DNA of 64,000 nt from the NCBI RefSeq assembly GCF_012955605.1, contig NZ_CP052135.1, forward strand, positions 424,001-488,000, written 5' to 3'. The translations under genes and the position numbers were made by a program. Positions 55,182 through 63,930 of this stretch are shown here, one piece after another (within the stretch, counting starts at the first letter, position 1; each line of letters starts with the position of its first letter). A model generated the notes under the pieces. It saw nothing but the letters and a program-made list of their open reading frames with translations, was not told where the DNA came from and did no database searches. The DNA comes from Bacillus fonticola. Its GTDB lineage: Bacteria; Bacillota; Bacilli; Bacillales; JC228.

Positions 55182-55520
55182 GAGCTTGACGATCGCCCCT
55201 ACGCATGGGAGGATGTTTGGGTTCAAACATTTTACGGAGAGACCATGATAGATTTGTCTAAAACTGTGTTGCCTGAAGGAGACGCTACGGTCGTTGTCCA
55301 GCACGTATTCGGTGATATTTTCGTTTTGCTACCTTACGACTGGCCGTGTACGTTGCACCATTAAGCGCTCAGCGGACGAACTGTTATCTTTCAAGAAGTG
55401 GACGAACAGCTATGGAACGCATCACTTTCCTATGAAACGGAGAATTTTGCAGAGGAACGCCGACGTATCAAACTGTTTACTTCTGTCGTGTTCGGCAACG
55501 TGGAGGTGAAGAGGGTATGA
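55182..55520 (+). pseudogene. liaF C-terminal remnant with in-frame stop
   Basis: The 113-codon frame reads ELDDRPYAWEDVWVQTFYGE, TMIDLSKTVLPEGDATVVVQ, HVFGDIFVLLPYDW, HH-stop-ALSG and ends ERRRIKLFTSVVFGNVEVKR-V. That is the conserved C-terminal domain of LiaF, membrane inhibitor of the LiaRS cell-envelope stress system. A TAA replaces a residue in HH(S)ALSG, and the N-terminal membrane part is missing (stops immediately upstream). No liaS or liaR follows, although an ATGA-coupled start remains at 55517. 54937-55181 holds only degraded sequence. Confidence 0.8.
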
Positions 55521-55689
55521 CTACGGTTCTTAGGCAGTGGGGATATTTTGTATTGTGGAAGAGTGGCCAGATGCTGTCGTTTTAATCTTTGTTACGCGTT
55601 TCCTGCATGGTTGAGTGCTGTGCTCATGAGTGTTTTCAGATAGCTGGTTGACAGTTTGGATAGACAGGAGTAAATTATGCGTAGTCAAA

Positions 55690-55838
55690 AAACTTCATCA
55701 CGTGCCCTGAAAACCGCTGAGTCGTTTTTCGAGCGGGGGAACCAATTTGTCGGCATGTCCGACTTGGGGTGAATCTTACTAAGGAGTAAGACGGGATATT
55801 CTCAATTCCGAATCCGACAGCTAACCTCGCAAGCGTTA
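55690..55838 (+). ncRNA. c-di-AMP riboswitch (ydaO/yuaA type)
   Basis: Conserved blocks in the known order: AACCGCTGAGTC, GGGGGAACCAA, GGGGTGAATCTT, GACGGGATATTCTC, then TTCCGAATCCGACAGCTAAC and CTCGCAAGCG. They match the ydaO consensus (GGGGGAACC; CCGAAUCCGUCAGCUAAC; CGUAAGCG). In B. subtilis the same class lies before ktrAB (yuaA), and high c-di-AMP turns K+ uptake off. Confidence 0.95.
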
Positions 55839-55861
55839 TGGGAAGAAGGGCCTTTTTTACA

Positions 55862-55889
55862 GGCCATTTCTTTGTGATGGTCTTTTTTG
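55862..55889 (+). terminator. Riboswitch-controlled terminator
   Basis: GGCCAT pairs with ATGGTC, followed by TTTTTT. The preceding GGGCC (55848-55852) can pair with the left arm instead, giving a possible alternative fold. Confidence 0.75.
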
Positions 55890-55924
55890 TGCTGGGAAAA
55901 ATTCAGTGCCGAGGTGAAGCTGTC

Positions 55925-56026
55925 GTGAAGAAAAAGCAATTTGCAATTATCGGTGGAGACGTACTCGTAGTTATTGGTCATAAAATGGATCCTTATCGTT
56001 TTGGGGAAGAGGGTACACAATGGTGA
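55925..56026 (+). pseudogene. ktrA: ktrA minigene: internal deletion joins first and last codons
   Basis: This 33-codon frame (GTG start with GAGGTG upstream) reads VKKKQFAIIG and then GDVLVVIGHKMDPYRFGEEG-TQW. The first ten residues match the start of KtrA (KNKQFAVIG in B. subtilis) and the rest match its C-terminal end (CLVIMGHKKDIKRFENEG). About 190 residues, that is all of the NAD/c-di-AMP-binding RCK domains, are missing, in frame. The stop overlaps the ktrB start by 7 bases, so translation may still couple to ktrB. The regulatory subunit itself cannot work. Confidence 0.85.
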
Positions 56027-57360
56027 ATGTGTTAAGAAAGCTTGCTAAGAGTAATATACGCTTATCACCGCCACAAACATTAGCCAGTGGATTTCTCATT
56101 ATGATTCTAATAGGAACTGTGTTGCTAAAGCTCCCAATTTCAACTATTGAACCCATGCGGTTGTTAGATGCACTGTTTATGGCGACCTCAGCTACAACAG
56201 TCACTGGACTAGCCGTTATTGATCAGGGTACCGGGTTTACGACATTTGGTTATGTAGTGCTTATGCTACTGATGCAAGTGGGAGGATTAGGATTTATGAC
56301 GTTTGCTGTCATGATTGTACTTGTGCTGGGCAAACGTGTCGGCTTAAAGGAGCGGATTCTTGTACAAGAAGCCTTGAATCAAACATCAGTAGGTGGAGTT
56401 GTGCGCCTCGTTAAAGTACTGTTCATTTTTTCTATTTCAGTCGAGCTATTGGCTGTATTATTCCTTTCTATAAAGTGGGTGCCTGAATATGGCTGGACGG
56501 ATGGGATTTTCTACAGTCTATTCCATGCAGTATCCGCTTTTAATAACGGGGGATTATCTACCTGGTCTGATAGCTTAATGCAGTATGTAGGGAGTCCGGT
56601 CGTCAATATTACCATATCTAGTTTATTTATATTAGGTGGGATCGGATTTACAGTCATTGCCGATTTGTATTATCGAAGATCGTTTCGTAAATTGTCCTTG
56701 CATTCCAAACTAATGATTGTTGGAACGTTTGTTTTGAACTTCGTCGCTATGCTCATTTTATTTACCATTGAATACAGCAATCCAGCTACATTAGGTGCTT
56801 TGTCTTTTATTGAAAAATGGTGGGCATCCTATTTTCAAGCTGTCGTACCAAGAACCGCGGGCTTTAACTCCATTTCAATAGGGAGCATGGACGAAGGGTC
56901 CATTTTGCTCATTTTATTTCTCATGTTTGTTGGAGCGGGAAGTGGGTCAACTGCAAGTGGCATAAAGCTAACAACCTTTTTGGTCATCATCTTCACGGTC
57001 AAGTCTTTTTTACGCGGACGCAAGGAGGTTACTATTCAAAAGAGAACAATTAAAAACGATATCATTCTTCGTGCACTCGCCATTACTGTTACTAGTGCTT
57101 TTATTGTATTTCTCTCTATCTTTTCACTTACTTTAACAGAGGACGCTCCGTTCATCTGGATTGTATTCGAAGCTTTTTCAGCCTTTGGAACGGTAGGTTT
57201 ATCCATGGGCTTAACCGCTGAATTATCTGATGTAGGCAAACAAATCATTATAATTCTCATGTTTATAGGAAGATTAGGACCGCTTACGCTTGCGTTCTCG
57301 TTAGCAAAAGCCAATCCAACCAAAATCCGTTATCCAGAAGGTGACGTATTTACTGGATAA
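56020..57360 (+). CDS. ktrB: Potassium uptake protein KtrB
   Basis: This is a 446-residue K+ (Na+-coupled) channel-like transporter with four M1-P-M2 repeats. The first pore loop includes ATSATTVTGLAVIDQGTGFT; later pores carry HAVSAFNNGGLST, VPRTAGFNSISIGSMDEGS and SAFGTVGLSMGLT with the filter glycines. Length equals B. subtilis KtrB. It normally needs a KtrA ring for gating; here the adjacent ktrA is a 33-codon relic, so another RCK protein (KtrC-type) elsewhere, or unregulated activity, would be needed. Its transcription passes through the c-di-AMP riboswitch. Confidence 0.94.
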   Translation: MVNVLRKLAKSNIRLSPPQTLASGFLIMILIGTVLLKLPISTIEPMRLLDALFMATSATTVTGLAVIDQGTGFTTFGYVVLMLLMQVGGLGFMTFAVMIVLVLGKRVGLKERILVQEALNQTSVGGVVRLVKVLFIFSISVELLAVLFLSIKWVPEYGWTDGIFYSLFHAVSAFNNGGLSTWSDSLMQYVGSPVVNITISSLFILGGIGFTVIADLYYRRSFRKLSLHSKLMIVGTFVLNFVAMLILFTIEYSNPATLGALSFIEKWWASYFQAVVPRTAGFNSISIGSMDEGSILLILFLMFVGAGSGSTASGIKLTTFLVIIFTVKSFLRGRKEVTIQKRTIKNDIILRALAITVTSAFIVFLSIFSLTLTEDAPFIWIVFEAFSAFGTVGLSMGLTAELSDVGKQIIIILMFIGRLGPLTLAFSLAKANPTKIRYPEGDVFTG

Positions 57361-57401
57361 TGTCATGAAAACAATTTGATTTTGTGAGAGTGCATATGAG
57401 C

Positions 57402-57520
57402 AGGGGATGTCCGATAAGTGACAGCTCACCACGGTTTTACGCCATATATAGTGTTTTGGGTTTTGACAACACTATATATGGCGGTTTGGTGACTGTTACT
57501 TTGCTTTTAGGACAGCCCCT
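57402..57520. mobile_element. 119-bp MITE-like inverted-repeat element
   Basis: Terminal repeats AGGGGATGTCC / GGACAGCCCCT differ at one base. Inside are ACAG/CTGT and CACCA/TGGTG arms and a perfect 16-bp stem, CGCCATATATAGTGTT / AACACTATATATGGCG (57440-57455, 57468-57483). It has no ORF. No clear target-site duplication is visible. It lies between ktrB and the app operon; 57521-57853 shows nothing else. Confidence 0.7.
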
Positions 57521-57853
57521 ATTTGGGTTTTAAGTGTCATGAGTGAGCGGTATAACGACAATAAATTTCGACAAATTAATTCAAAAATCTAGCAATTGGT
57601 GTCTTCATGTTATTTAAAGGGAGAATTGATTTTAAAGCAAGTGCACCCTTTTATGCCTATTTTATAGGGATTTTGAATAATCTGCTTCCAATAACTGATG
57701 AGAGACAGCATAAAAATGTTAGAGAATCGGGGTAATATTTTAATAATTCTACGTGTTGAAAAGATTCTGTCTTACGTGTATACTTTCTGTCATAAAGTAG
57801 TAACAAAGATTGAAGTACTAGACGAAAACAGAAATAAAGCCGAGGTGACGCGA

Positions 57854-58825
57854 ATGACGCAAAAGGCATTATTAGACGTTGAAGGGTTAAAGACTTACTT
57901 TTACTTAGAAGACAAAAAAGTAGCAAGAGCTGTAGATGGTGTTGATTTCTCAATCAATCCAGGGGAAACTTTAGCGCTCGTCGGTGAATCTGGTAGTGGA
58001 AAAAGTATCACATCTCTTTCTATTATGCAGCTCATCAATAAGCCTGGAAAAATTAAAGAGGGGAAAATTTCCTTCGGTGATATGGATTTAGTGAAGTTGT
58101 CAGATAAACAGATGTCGAAGGTACGTGGTAAAGACATTGCGATGATTTTCCAAGAACCGATGACCGCCTTAAATCCGGTATTCACCATTGGAAACCAAAT
58201 AATCGAAACATTAAGGAAACATGAAAAACTCACTAAAGTACAAGCGCAACAAAAGGCTGTACAACTTTTAAAAATCGTAGGCTTTCCTAGAGCGGAAGAA
58301 ACGATGAAAGAATATCCTCACCAGCTCTCAGGAGGAATGCGTCAACGAGCGATGATTGCCATCGCAATATCGTGTGATCCTAAGTTGCTCATTGCTGACG
58401 AGCCAACAACGGCACTTGACGTAACGATTCAAGCGCAAATTTTAGACCTGATGAACGAGATGAAACAAAGACTAAATATGGCTGTCTTACTTATTACCCA
58501 CGATCTTGGGGTGGTGGCAGAGTACGCTGACCGTGTCATGGTTATGTATGGTGGTCAAATTGTTGAAGACACGACTGCTGACCAACTGTTTCATAATCCG
58601 AAGCATCCATATACGACAGGTCTGCTAGAAAGTTTGCCAAGTCTTGACAAAGATGTCGACCGGCTAGGCGCGATTAAAGGAACCGTTCCACCCGCTCATA
58701 GTTTTCCACAAGGGTGCCGTTTCTCGGAACGTTGTCCACACGCAATGGATAAATGCCGTGAATCCAATCCGAGTTTACTAGAAATAGAGACGGGTCACGA
58801 CGTTCGCTGCTATCTCTACGAATAA
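57854..58825 (+). CDS. appD: Oligopeptide ABC transporter ATPase AppD
   Basis: This 323-residue nucleotide-binding subunit powers oligopeptide import. Walker A is GESGSGKS, signature LSGGMRQRAM, Walker B LLIADEPTTALDVT, and the C-terminal oligopeptide-transporter extension has CRFSERCPHAMDKC, probably an iron-sulphur or zinc site. ATG at 57854 (GAGGTGACGCGA upstream) is preferred over an in-frame ATG 156 bp earlier that extends into non-homologous sequence. First gene of a D-F-A-B-C operon. Confidence 0.92.
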   Translation: MTQKALLDVEGLKTYFYLEDKKVARAVDGVDFSINPGETLALVGESGSGKSITSLSIMQLINKPGKIKEGKISFGDMDLVKLSDKQMSKVRGKDIAMIFQEPMTALNPVFTIGNQIIETLRKHEKLTKVQAQQKAVQLLKIVGFPRAEETMKEYPHQLSGGMRQRAMIAIAISCDPKLLIADEPTTALDVTIQAQILDLMNEMKQRLNMAVLLITHDLGVVAEYADRVMVMYGGQIVEDTTADQLFHNPKHPYTTGLLESLPSLDKDVDRLGAIKGTVPPAHSFPQGCRFSERCPHAMDKCRESNPSLLEIETGHDVRCYLYE

Positions 58826-58838
58826 GGGGGCTTAATAC

Positions 58839-59843
58839 GTGTCACTAGTTGAAAAAGAGCTATACAAACAGACCGATAAAGACATACTTGTGCAAGTCAA
58901 AAACATAAAAAAATATTTCCCTATAAAAGGTGGCATTTTGAAGCACACAGTCGGTCACGTAAAGGCTGTGGATGACGTGTCGCTTGATGTAAGAAGAGGA
59001 GAGACACTCGGTGTCGTAGGTGAATCAGGGTCGGGAAAATCGACGCTGGGTCGAGTGATTTTACGGCTACTTCAGCCGACGGAAGGCCAAATCATCTTTG
59101 AGAACGACGATATCTCTCGTTTAAGTAATCGAAAGCTTCGCGAATACAGGAAAGATATGCAGATCGTCTTTCAAGATCCGTTCGCATCGCTCAACTCGAA
59201 AATGAGCGTAGCGGAATTAATTGAAGAGCCTCTTCTCGTGCAAACCCAAATGAAAAGAAGTGAACGGAAAGAGAAGGCAATTAACTTACTGGAAAAAGTA
59301 GGGCTACGGGCTGATGACCGATTGAAATATCCCCACGAATTTTCAGGGGGTCAGCGTCAGCGTATTAGTATAGCCCGTGCTTTAGCGTTAAATCCGAAAT
59401 TTGTTATTTGCGACGAGCCCGTGTCTGCACTGGATGTATCTATTCAAGCGCAGGTATTGAACTTGATGGCTGACCTACAAGACGAGTTTAACTTAACGTA
59501 CTTATTCATTGCTCATGATTTGAGTGTGGTCAAACATATTAGTGATCGAGTGGCTGTCATGTATCTCGGACGTATTGTTGAAATTGCAGACAAAAATGAA
59601 CTCTATCAAAACCCGCTTCATCCATATACACAAGCATTACTATCTTCCGTACCCTCTACCGATGTCCACAACCGGCGCGAAAAGATTATTTTGCGTGGGG
59701 ACTTACCGAGTCCTTCCAATCCGCCATCAGGTTGTGCCTTTAGAACGCGTTGTCCACAAGCGCATGCTCGTTGTGCAGAGGAGCGTCCTGAATTAGTCGA
59801 CATGGGTAATGGTCAACAAGTTTCTTGCCACTTATACAACTAG
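58839..59843 (+). CDS. appF: Oligopeptide ABC transporter ATPase AppF
   Basis: This 334-residue second ATPase subunit pairs with AppD. Walker [10 protein letters not shown], signature [10 protein letters not shown], Walker [15 protein letters not shown] and the C-terminal [14 protein letters not shown] are intact. Start is GTG at 58839, 13 bp after appD, with GGGGG upstream. Confidence 0.93.
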   Translation: MSLVEKELYKQTDKDILVQVKNIKKYFPIKGGILKHTVGHVKAVDDVSLDVRRGETLGVVGESGSGKSTLGRVILRLLQPTEGQIIFENDDISRLSNRKLREYRKDMQIVFQDPFASLNSKMSVAELIEEPLLVQTQMKRSERKEKAINLLEKVGLRADDRLKYPHEFSGGQRQRISIARALALNPKFVICDEPVSALDVSIQAQVLNLMADLQDEFNLTYLFIAHDLSVVKHISDRVAVMYLGRIVEIADKNELYQNPLHPYTQALLSSVPSTDVHNRREKIILRGDLPSPSNPPSGCAFRTRCPQAHARCAEERPELVDMGNGQQVSCHLYN

Positions 59844-59936
59844 AACGAATAGCGAGAAGCGGGGAACGAAGGGGGTGGTGTAGAGTTAATAATAGGAGCT
59901 TCACCGAGTTTTGACATTATAAAAGGGGTGAATCAT

Positions 59937-61736
59937 GTGAAGTTAAACAAAAAATGGTTACTTATGCTTATGCTTATCCTCTTGCTTGGGGTGCTCGCAG
60001 CATGTTCTGGAGAAACGACTTCCGAAACACCGGAGGAAGATCCTGGTGGGGCAACAGAAGAAGATCCGGCTGAGGAGGAAGATCCGGCTACTGGTGAACC
60101 ACAAATGGGTGGAACAGTTACCGGTGCTATGGACACAGCGCCTGGTGGTATTTTTAACCCGATTTTCTACAAAGACTCTTATGAATCGAATATCACATCG
60201 TTCGTTTTCGAAGGGTTAGTTTCACAAGACGAAGACCTTCAATTTATCCCGAGTCTAGCGTCTGATTGGGAATTCAATGAAGATCAAACGGAGTTAACTT
60301 TTACTTTAGAAGAAGGTGTACAGTGGCAAGATGGCGAACCATTTACGGCTGATGACGTAGTATTTACGTATAAAACGCTTGCAAGTCCTGGATATGTTGA
60401 AGCAGGCGGTGTACGTACCGACTATGTTGTTCGATTGCTTGGCTATGAAGAATTCAGCTCTGGGGCAACAGATGAGTTCCAAGGTGTTGTTGCTGAAGAT
60501 GACTATACAGTTACGTTTAAGTTTGCGGAGCCTAACGTAACGGCGTTAAAAGACGCTGCTTTCTCCATTATTCCAGAGCATGTCTTTGCCGATATACCTA
60601 TAGCTGACATTCCTTCAGCAGGACCGACTTTGAACCCTGGTGAAGTCATCGGTACAGGTCCGTTCAAGTTTACGGAAATGATCGAAGGCGAGCAGTATAT
60701 CCTTGAAAAGAATCCTGACTACTGGAAAGCTGAACCATATCTAGATAGCATTATTTGGCGTGTTGTTGACCAAGCGGTTATTATCGGATTGTTGGAGACA
60801 GGCGAGATTGACTTTGTCGCTGACCCGAATGGCTTCCAAGCAGCAGACTACGAAACAGTAGCTGCGTTAGACAACGTCGAAATTATTGAGCAACCAGACT
60901 TTGGTTATCAGTTAATGGGGATGATGCAAAACCACATGACAGAGGAAGATGCTGCTTCTGGTACGATTAATCCAGATAATTGGGTACCTAATGAGAAGTT
61001 AGCAGATCAAAGCGTTCGTCAAGCGATTGCTTATGCGATCAATCGTCAAGGAATTATTGACGGGTTACTTTACGGACGAGGGGAAGTCATTAATGCACCA
61101 ATTGCCACTCAGTTCTGGGCTTACGATGGAGAGAATCCAAACCAATATCCGTTTGATCCAGATCTCGCCAAAGAAATGTTAGACGAAGCTGGATACGTTG
61201 ACACGGATGGTGACGGTTTCCGTGAAAATGCTGACGGTGAAGAATGGGTTCTTAACCTAGACTATCCGACAGGAAACCAACTCCGTGAACGCTCAGCTCC
61301 TATCATTGAACAAATGCTTGAAGACGTAGGAATTAATATCAACCTCCGTCAACCGATGGAATTTGCTGCTTATGCAGATGAGTTGACAGGGACTAACACA
61401 GATTGGGATCTATACTTACTAGGTTGGGCTTTAGGTAGTGGAGACCCAGATCCAAGTGGGTTGTGGAAATCTACTGCTGCGTATAACTATTCTCGTTGGA
61501 ACAACCCTGAAGCAGACCAACTACTAGAAGATGCGCTAACACCGCCTGATGCATTTGACCAAGAGTATCGTACTCAAGTGTACAGTGACTGGCAAGTGAT
61601 GTACCAAGAAGAATTACCTGCCTTAATCTTGTATGCACAAAACAGCTTGTGGGCTTATAACGATCGTCTACAAGGGGTTAAAGCAATGCCAGCTTCCATG
61701 TACTACGATCCACACTTGTGGTATGTAACTGAATAA
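59937..61736 (+). CDS. appA: Oligopeptide-binding lipoprotein AppA
   Basis: This 599-residue SBP_bac_5 family lipoprotein has signal peptide ending VLAAC (C23 from the GTG at 59937), then a Glu/Asp/Pro linker and the binding domain (PGGIFNPIFYKDSYESNITS; DWEFNEDQTELTFTLEEGVQ; the family motif RQAIAYAINRQGIIDGLL). GTG at 59937 follows AAAAGGGGTG by six bases; an earlier GTG (59928) is part of that site. A strong hairpin follows the gene, before the permease genes, as expected where the binding protein must be in excess. Confidence 0.93.
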   Translation: MKLNKKWLLMLMLILLLGVLAACSGETTSETPEEDPGGATEEDPAEEEDPATGEPQMGGTVTGAMDTAPGGIFNPIFYKDSYESNITSFVFEGLVSQDEDLQFIPSLASDWEFNEDQTELTFTLEEGVQWQDGEPFTADDVVFTYKTLASPGYVEAGGVRTDYVVRLLGYEEFSSGATDEFQGVVAEDDYTVTFKFAEPNVTALKDAAFSIIPEHVFADIPIADIPSAGPTLNPGEVIGTGPFKFTEMIEGEQYILEKNPDYWKAEPYLDSIIWRVVDQAVIIGLLETGEIDFVADPNGFQAADYETVAALDNVEIIEQPDFGYQLMGMMQNHMTEEDAASGTINPDNWVPNEKLADQSVRQAIAYAINRQGIIDGLLYGRGEVINAPIATQFWAYDGENPNQYPFDPDLAKEMLDEAGYVDTDGDGFRENADGEEWVLNLDYPTGNQLRERSAPIIEQMLEDVGININLRQPMEFAAYADELTGTNTDWDLYLLGWALGSGDPDPSGLWKSTAAYNYSRWNNPEADQLLEDALTPPDAFDQEYRTQVYSDWQVMYQEELPALILYAQNSLWAYNDRLQGVKAMPASMYYDPHLWYVTE

Positions 61737-61746
61737 CAACTAGCGA

Positions 61747-61785
61747 GGACAGGGCGTGCGGAAATTGCCGCCGCACGCTCTGTCC
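61747..61785 (+). terminator. Intercistronic hairpin between appA and appB
   Basis: GGACAGGGCGTGCGG pairs with CCGCACGCTCTGTCC (one wobble in 15 bp), followed by ATTTT. It probably attenuates or stabilises so that appA is expressed above appBC. Confidence 0.8.
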
Positions 61786-61812
61786 ATTTTGAAAGGGATG
61801 GAGGGGGAAACG

Positions 61813-62775
61813 ATGTACAAATATATCATTCGCCGCATTCTCATATTCATACCGATGCTCATCGCCTTAACCATTTTAGTATTCGGACTATCACTAGCAG
61901 CCCCAGGTGATGCTTTTTCGACACAACTCGATCCAAATATTGATCCTGAAGTGTACGACCAGCAAAGAGAGGCACTAGGATTAAATGATCCTGTCCCCGT
62001 CCAATACTTACGGTGGGTCGCAAATGTTGCGCAAGGGGATTTTGGAGAGTCATATGTATATAACGGAAGGCAAGTATCAGAGTTAATTTCAGACCGAATT
62101 CCAAACACATTCTATCTAGGTTTATTCGCGTTAGTAGTAACGGTAGTCGTCTCGATCCCGATTGGAATTTACTCAGCAAGAAAGCCTTATTCACTACTAG
62201 ACTATGGAGCTACTGCGTTTGGCTTTTTCGGGTTAGCAGTCCCTAACTTCTTTTTTGGTCTCGTACTGATTTATGTATTGGCAATCGAATTAAGTTGGTT
62301 TCCATCACAAGGATCCGTTTCCGCAGTGGGACTTGAAGGCTTTGATTTATTCTTGAATAAGCTTCAACATCTCGTCTTACCAGGTTTAACTCTTGGGTTG
62401 GCAGGGACGGCGAGCTATATGCGCTACATGCGGTCTGAAGTACTTGATGTACTAGGGAAGGATTTTATTCGCACTGCCAGAGCGAAAGGCATGTCCGACC
62501 GAAATGTATTGTATAAACATACACTTCGTAACGCAATGATTCCAATCATTACACTTTTAGGTTTTGAAGTAGGTGTACTATTGAGTGGTGCTGTTATAAC
62601 AGAGGGTGTGTTCCAATACCCGGGACTTGGTACGCTGTTTCTTAACTCAATTGGCGGTCGTGATTATCCAGTAGTTATGGCGATTGCGTTATTACTAGGT
62701 GTTTTTATTCTAATCGGTAATTTATTGGCTGATATTTTTTACAGTATTGTTGACCCACGAATCCGCTACGATTGA
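61813..62775 (+). CDS. appB: Oligopeptide permease AppB
   Basis: This 320-residue inner-membrane permease has six helices. The N-terminus MYKYIIRRILIFIPMLIALT and the EAA-like loop RTARAKGMSDRNVLYKHTLR (about 226-245) are typical of the OppB/DppB class. ATG at 61813 follows GGAGGGGG. It forms the channel with AppC. Confidence 0.94.
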   Translation: MYKYIIRRILIFIPMLIALTILVFGLSLAAPGDAFSTQLDPNIDPEVYDQQREALGLNDPVPVQYLRWVANVAQGDFGESYVYNGRQVSELISDRIPNTFYLGLFALVVTVVVSIPIGIYSARKPYSLLDYGATAFGFFGLAVPNFFFGLVLIYVLAIELSWFPSQGSVSAVGLEGFDLFLNKLQHLVLPGLTLGLAGTASYMRYMRSEVLDVLGKDFIRTARAKGMSDRNVLYKHTLRNAMIPIITLLGFEVGVLLSGAVITEGVFQYPGLGTLFLNSIGGRDYPVVMAIALLLGVFILIGNLLADIFYSIVDPRIRYD

Positions 62776-62786
62776 GGTGATATGAC

Positions 62787-63710
62787 ATGCAACCGAATCC
62801 ACAGGTATCGACTGACCCAAGTTCTGATATTCGAGTAAATGGAAAACTGGCAAAAAGAAACAGTCCGTTTCAACTAGCTCTACGGCGGTTTATGAAGAAC
62901 AAGCTGGCTGTTGCGGGTGTGGTAATTTTATTACTTATTGTGCTTGCCACTATATTTGCACCTGTGTTTACGGATTTAGATCCAGAAAGAGCCGATTTGT
63001 TGTTAATTGAACGGCCGCCAAGTGAAGATCATCCGTTAGGCACGGATAGCTCGGGAAGGGATAATTTAGCACGCTTATTATATGGTGGGCGCATCTCACT
63101 CATCGTAGGATTTAGTGCAATGCTCTTTACACTCGTCATTGGTGTAACACTCGGCTCCATCGCTGGATACTACGGTGGAAAAGTTGACTCGATCATCATG
63201 CGTGCTGCAGATATGATGCTCATGTTGCCGTTCCTCGTTCTTGCATTGACACTTATCGCTATAATTCAAGAAGTCACCATTGGTTTGTTCGTGACGATTA
63301 TCGCTATCACCGCTTGGCCGACGCTAACGAGAATTATACGAGGTACCTATTTATCTCTTCGTGAACAAGAGTTCGTTCTCGGTGCTAGAGCGATTGGGGC
63401 GAGTGACTTCCGTATTATTTTTAAACACTTTATCCCGAATGCTATCGGACCGATTGTTGTAAACGCAACATTAATGATGGCAACGATGATTATCATTGAA
63501 TCGGGTTTGAGCTTCATAGGATTTGGTATACCCCAACCGACACCGACTTGGGGGAATATGATTTCCGAAGCACAAAGCTTACGTATATTACGTAACAGTC
63601 CGGAGGCATGGGTTCCACCAGGGTTAGCCATTTTAACAACCGTTCTATGTATTAACTTCATCGGTGACGGCCTGCGTGATGCCTTTGACCCGAAAAGTAA
63701 CAGACGATAA
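62787..63710 (+). CDS. appC: Oligopeptide permease AppC
   Basis: This 307-residue permease has an N-terminal OppC_N segment (FQLALRRFMKNKLAVAGVVI), the HPLGTDSSGRDNLARLLYGG motif and the EAA loop LGARAIGASDFRIIFKHFIP. The ATG at 62787 follows GAGGTGATATGAC, 11 bp after appB. Last gene of the operon. Confidence 0.94.
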   Translation: MQPNPQVSTDPSSDIRVNGKLAKRNSPFQLALRRFMKNKLAVAGVVILLLIVLATIFAPVFTDLDPERADLLLIERPPSEDHPLGTDSSGRDNLARLLYGGRISLIVGFSAMLFTLVIGVTLGSIAGYYGGKVDSIIMRAADMMLMLPFLVLALTLIAIIQEVTIGLFVTIIAITAWPTLTRIIRGTYLSLREQEFVLGARAIGASDFRIIFKHFIPNAIGPIVVNATLMMATMIIIESGLSFIGFGIPQPTPTWGNMISEAQSLRILRNSPEAWVPPGLAILTTVLCINFIGDGLRDAFDPKSNRR

Positions 63711-63723
63711 ATACAACAATGGG

Positions 63724-63756
63724 CCTGCTGATGGTATAGTCAGTAGGTTTTATTTT
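63724..63756 (+). terminator. Terminator of the app operon
   Basis: CCTGCTGA pairs with TCAGTAGG, followed by TTTTATTTT. Confidence 0.85.
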
Positions 63757-63914
63757 GCCTAAAAATTGGAAGCCAATACGCTTAATTTTTGTCGGTATTG
63801 CCGGTGACCGGATAGTGTCCTATTACACACCTCCCCTCCATTTGCATTGAAAATCATACTTTTTGGCAACATGTCTTGTGACAAAGTCGTGCTTTCTTTT
63901 CGTTGTGATGAGTG

Positions 63915-63930
63915 TGTAAGCGTTTTATCA
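63915..63930 (+). promoter_or_regulatory. Weak cre-like motif near the window end
   Basis: TGTAAGCGTTTTATCA resembles a CcpA operator but has an extra base in the right half. No gene is visible in 63757-64000; whatever it controls lies beyond the window. Confidence 0.25.

Noticed and set aside
55517..55585. A liaS start after the liaF remnant
   Set aside because: The ATGA coupling is there, but the frame stops after 22 codons and the residues do not match LiaS; the following sequence belongs to the riboswitch.
55690..55838. Plus-strand reading frames inside the riboswitch as protein
   Set aside because: The conserved bases follow the ydaO RNA consensus, which accounts for the sequence without coding.
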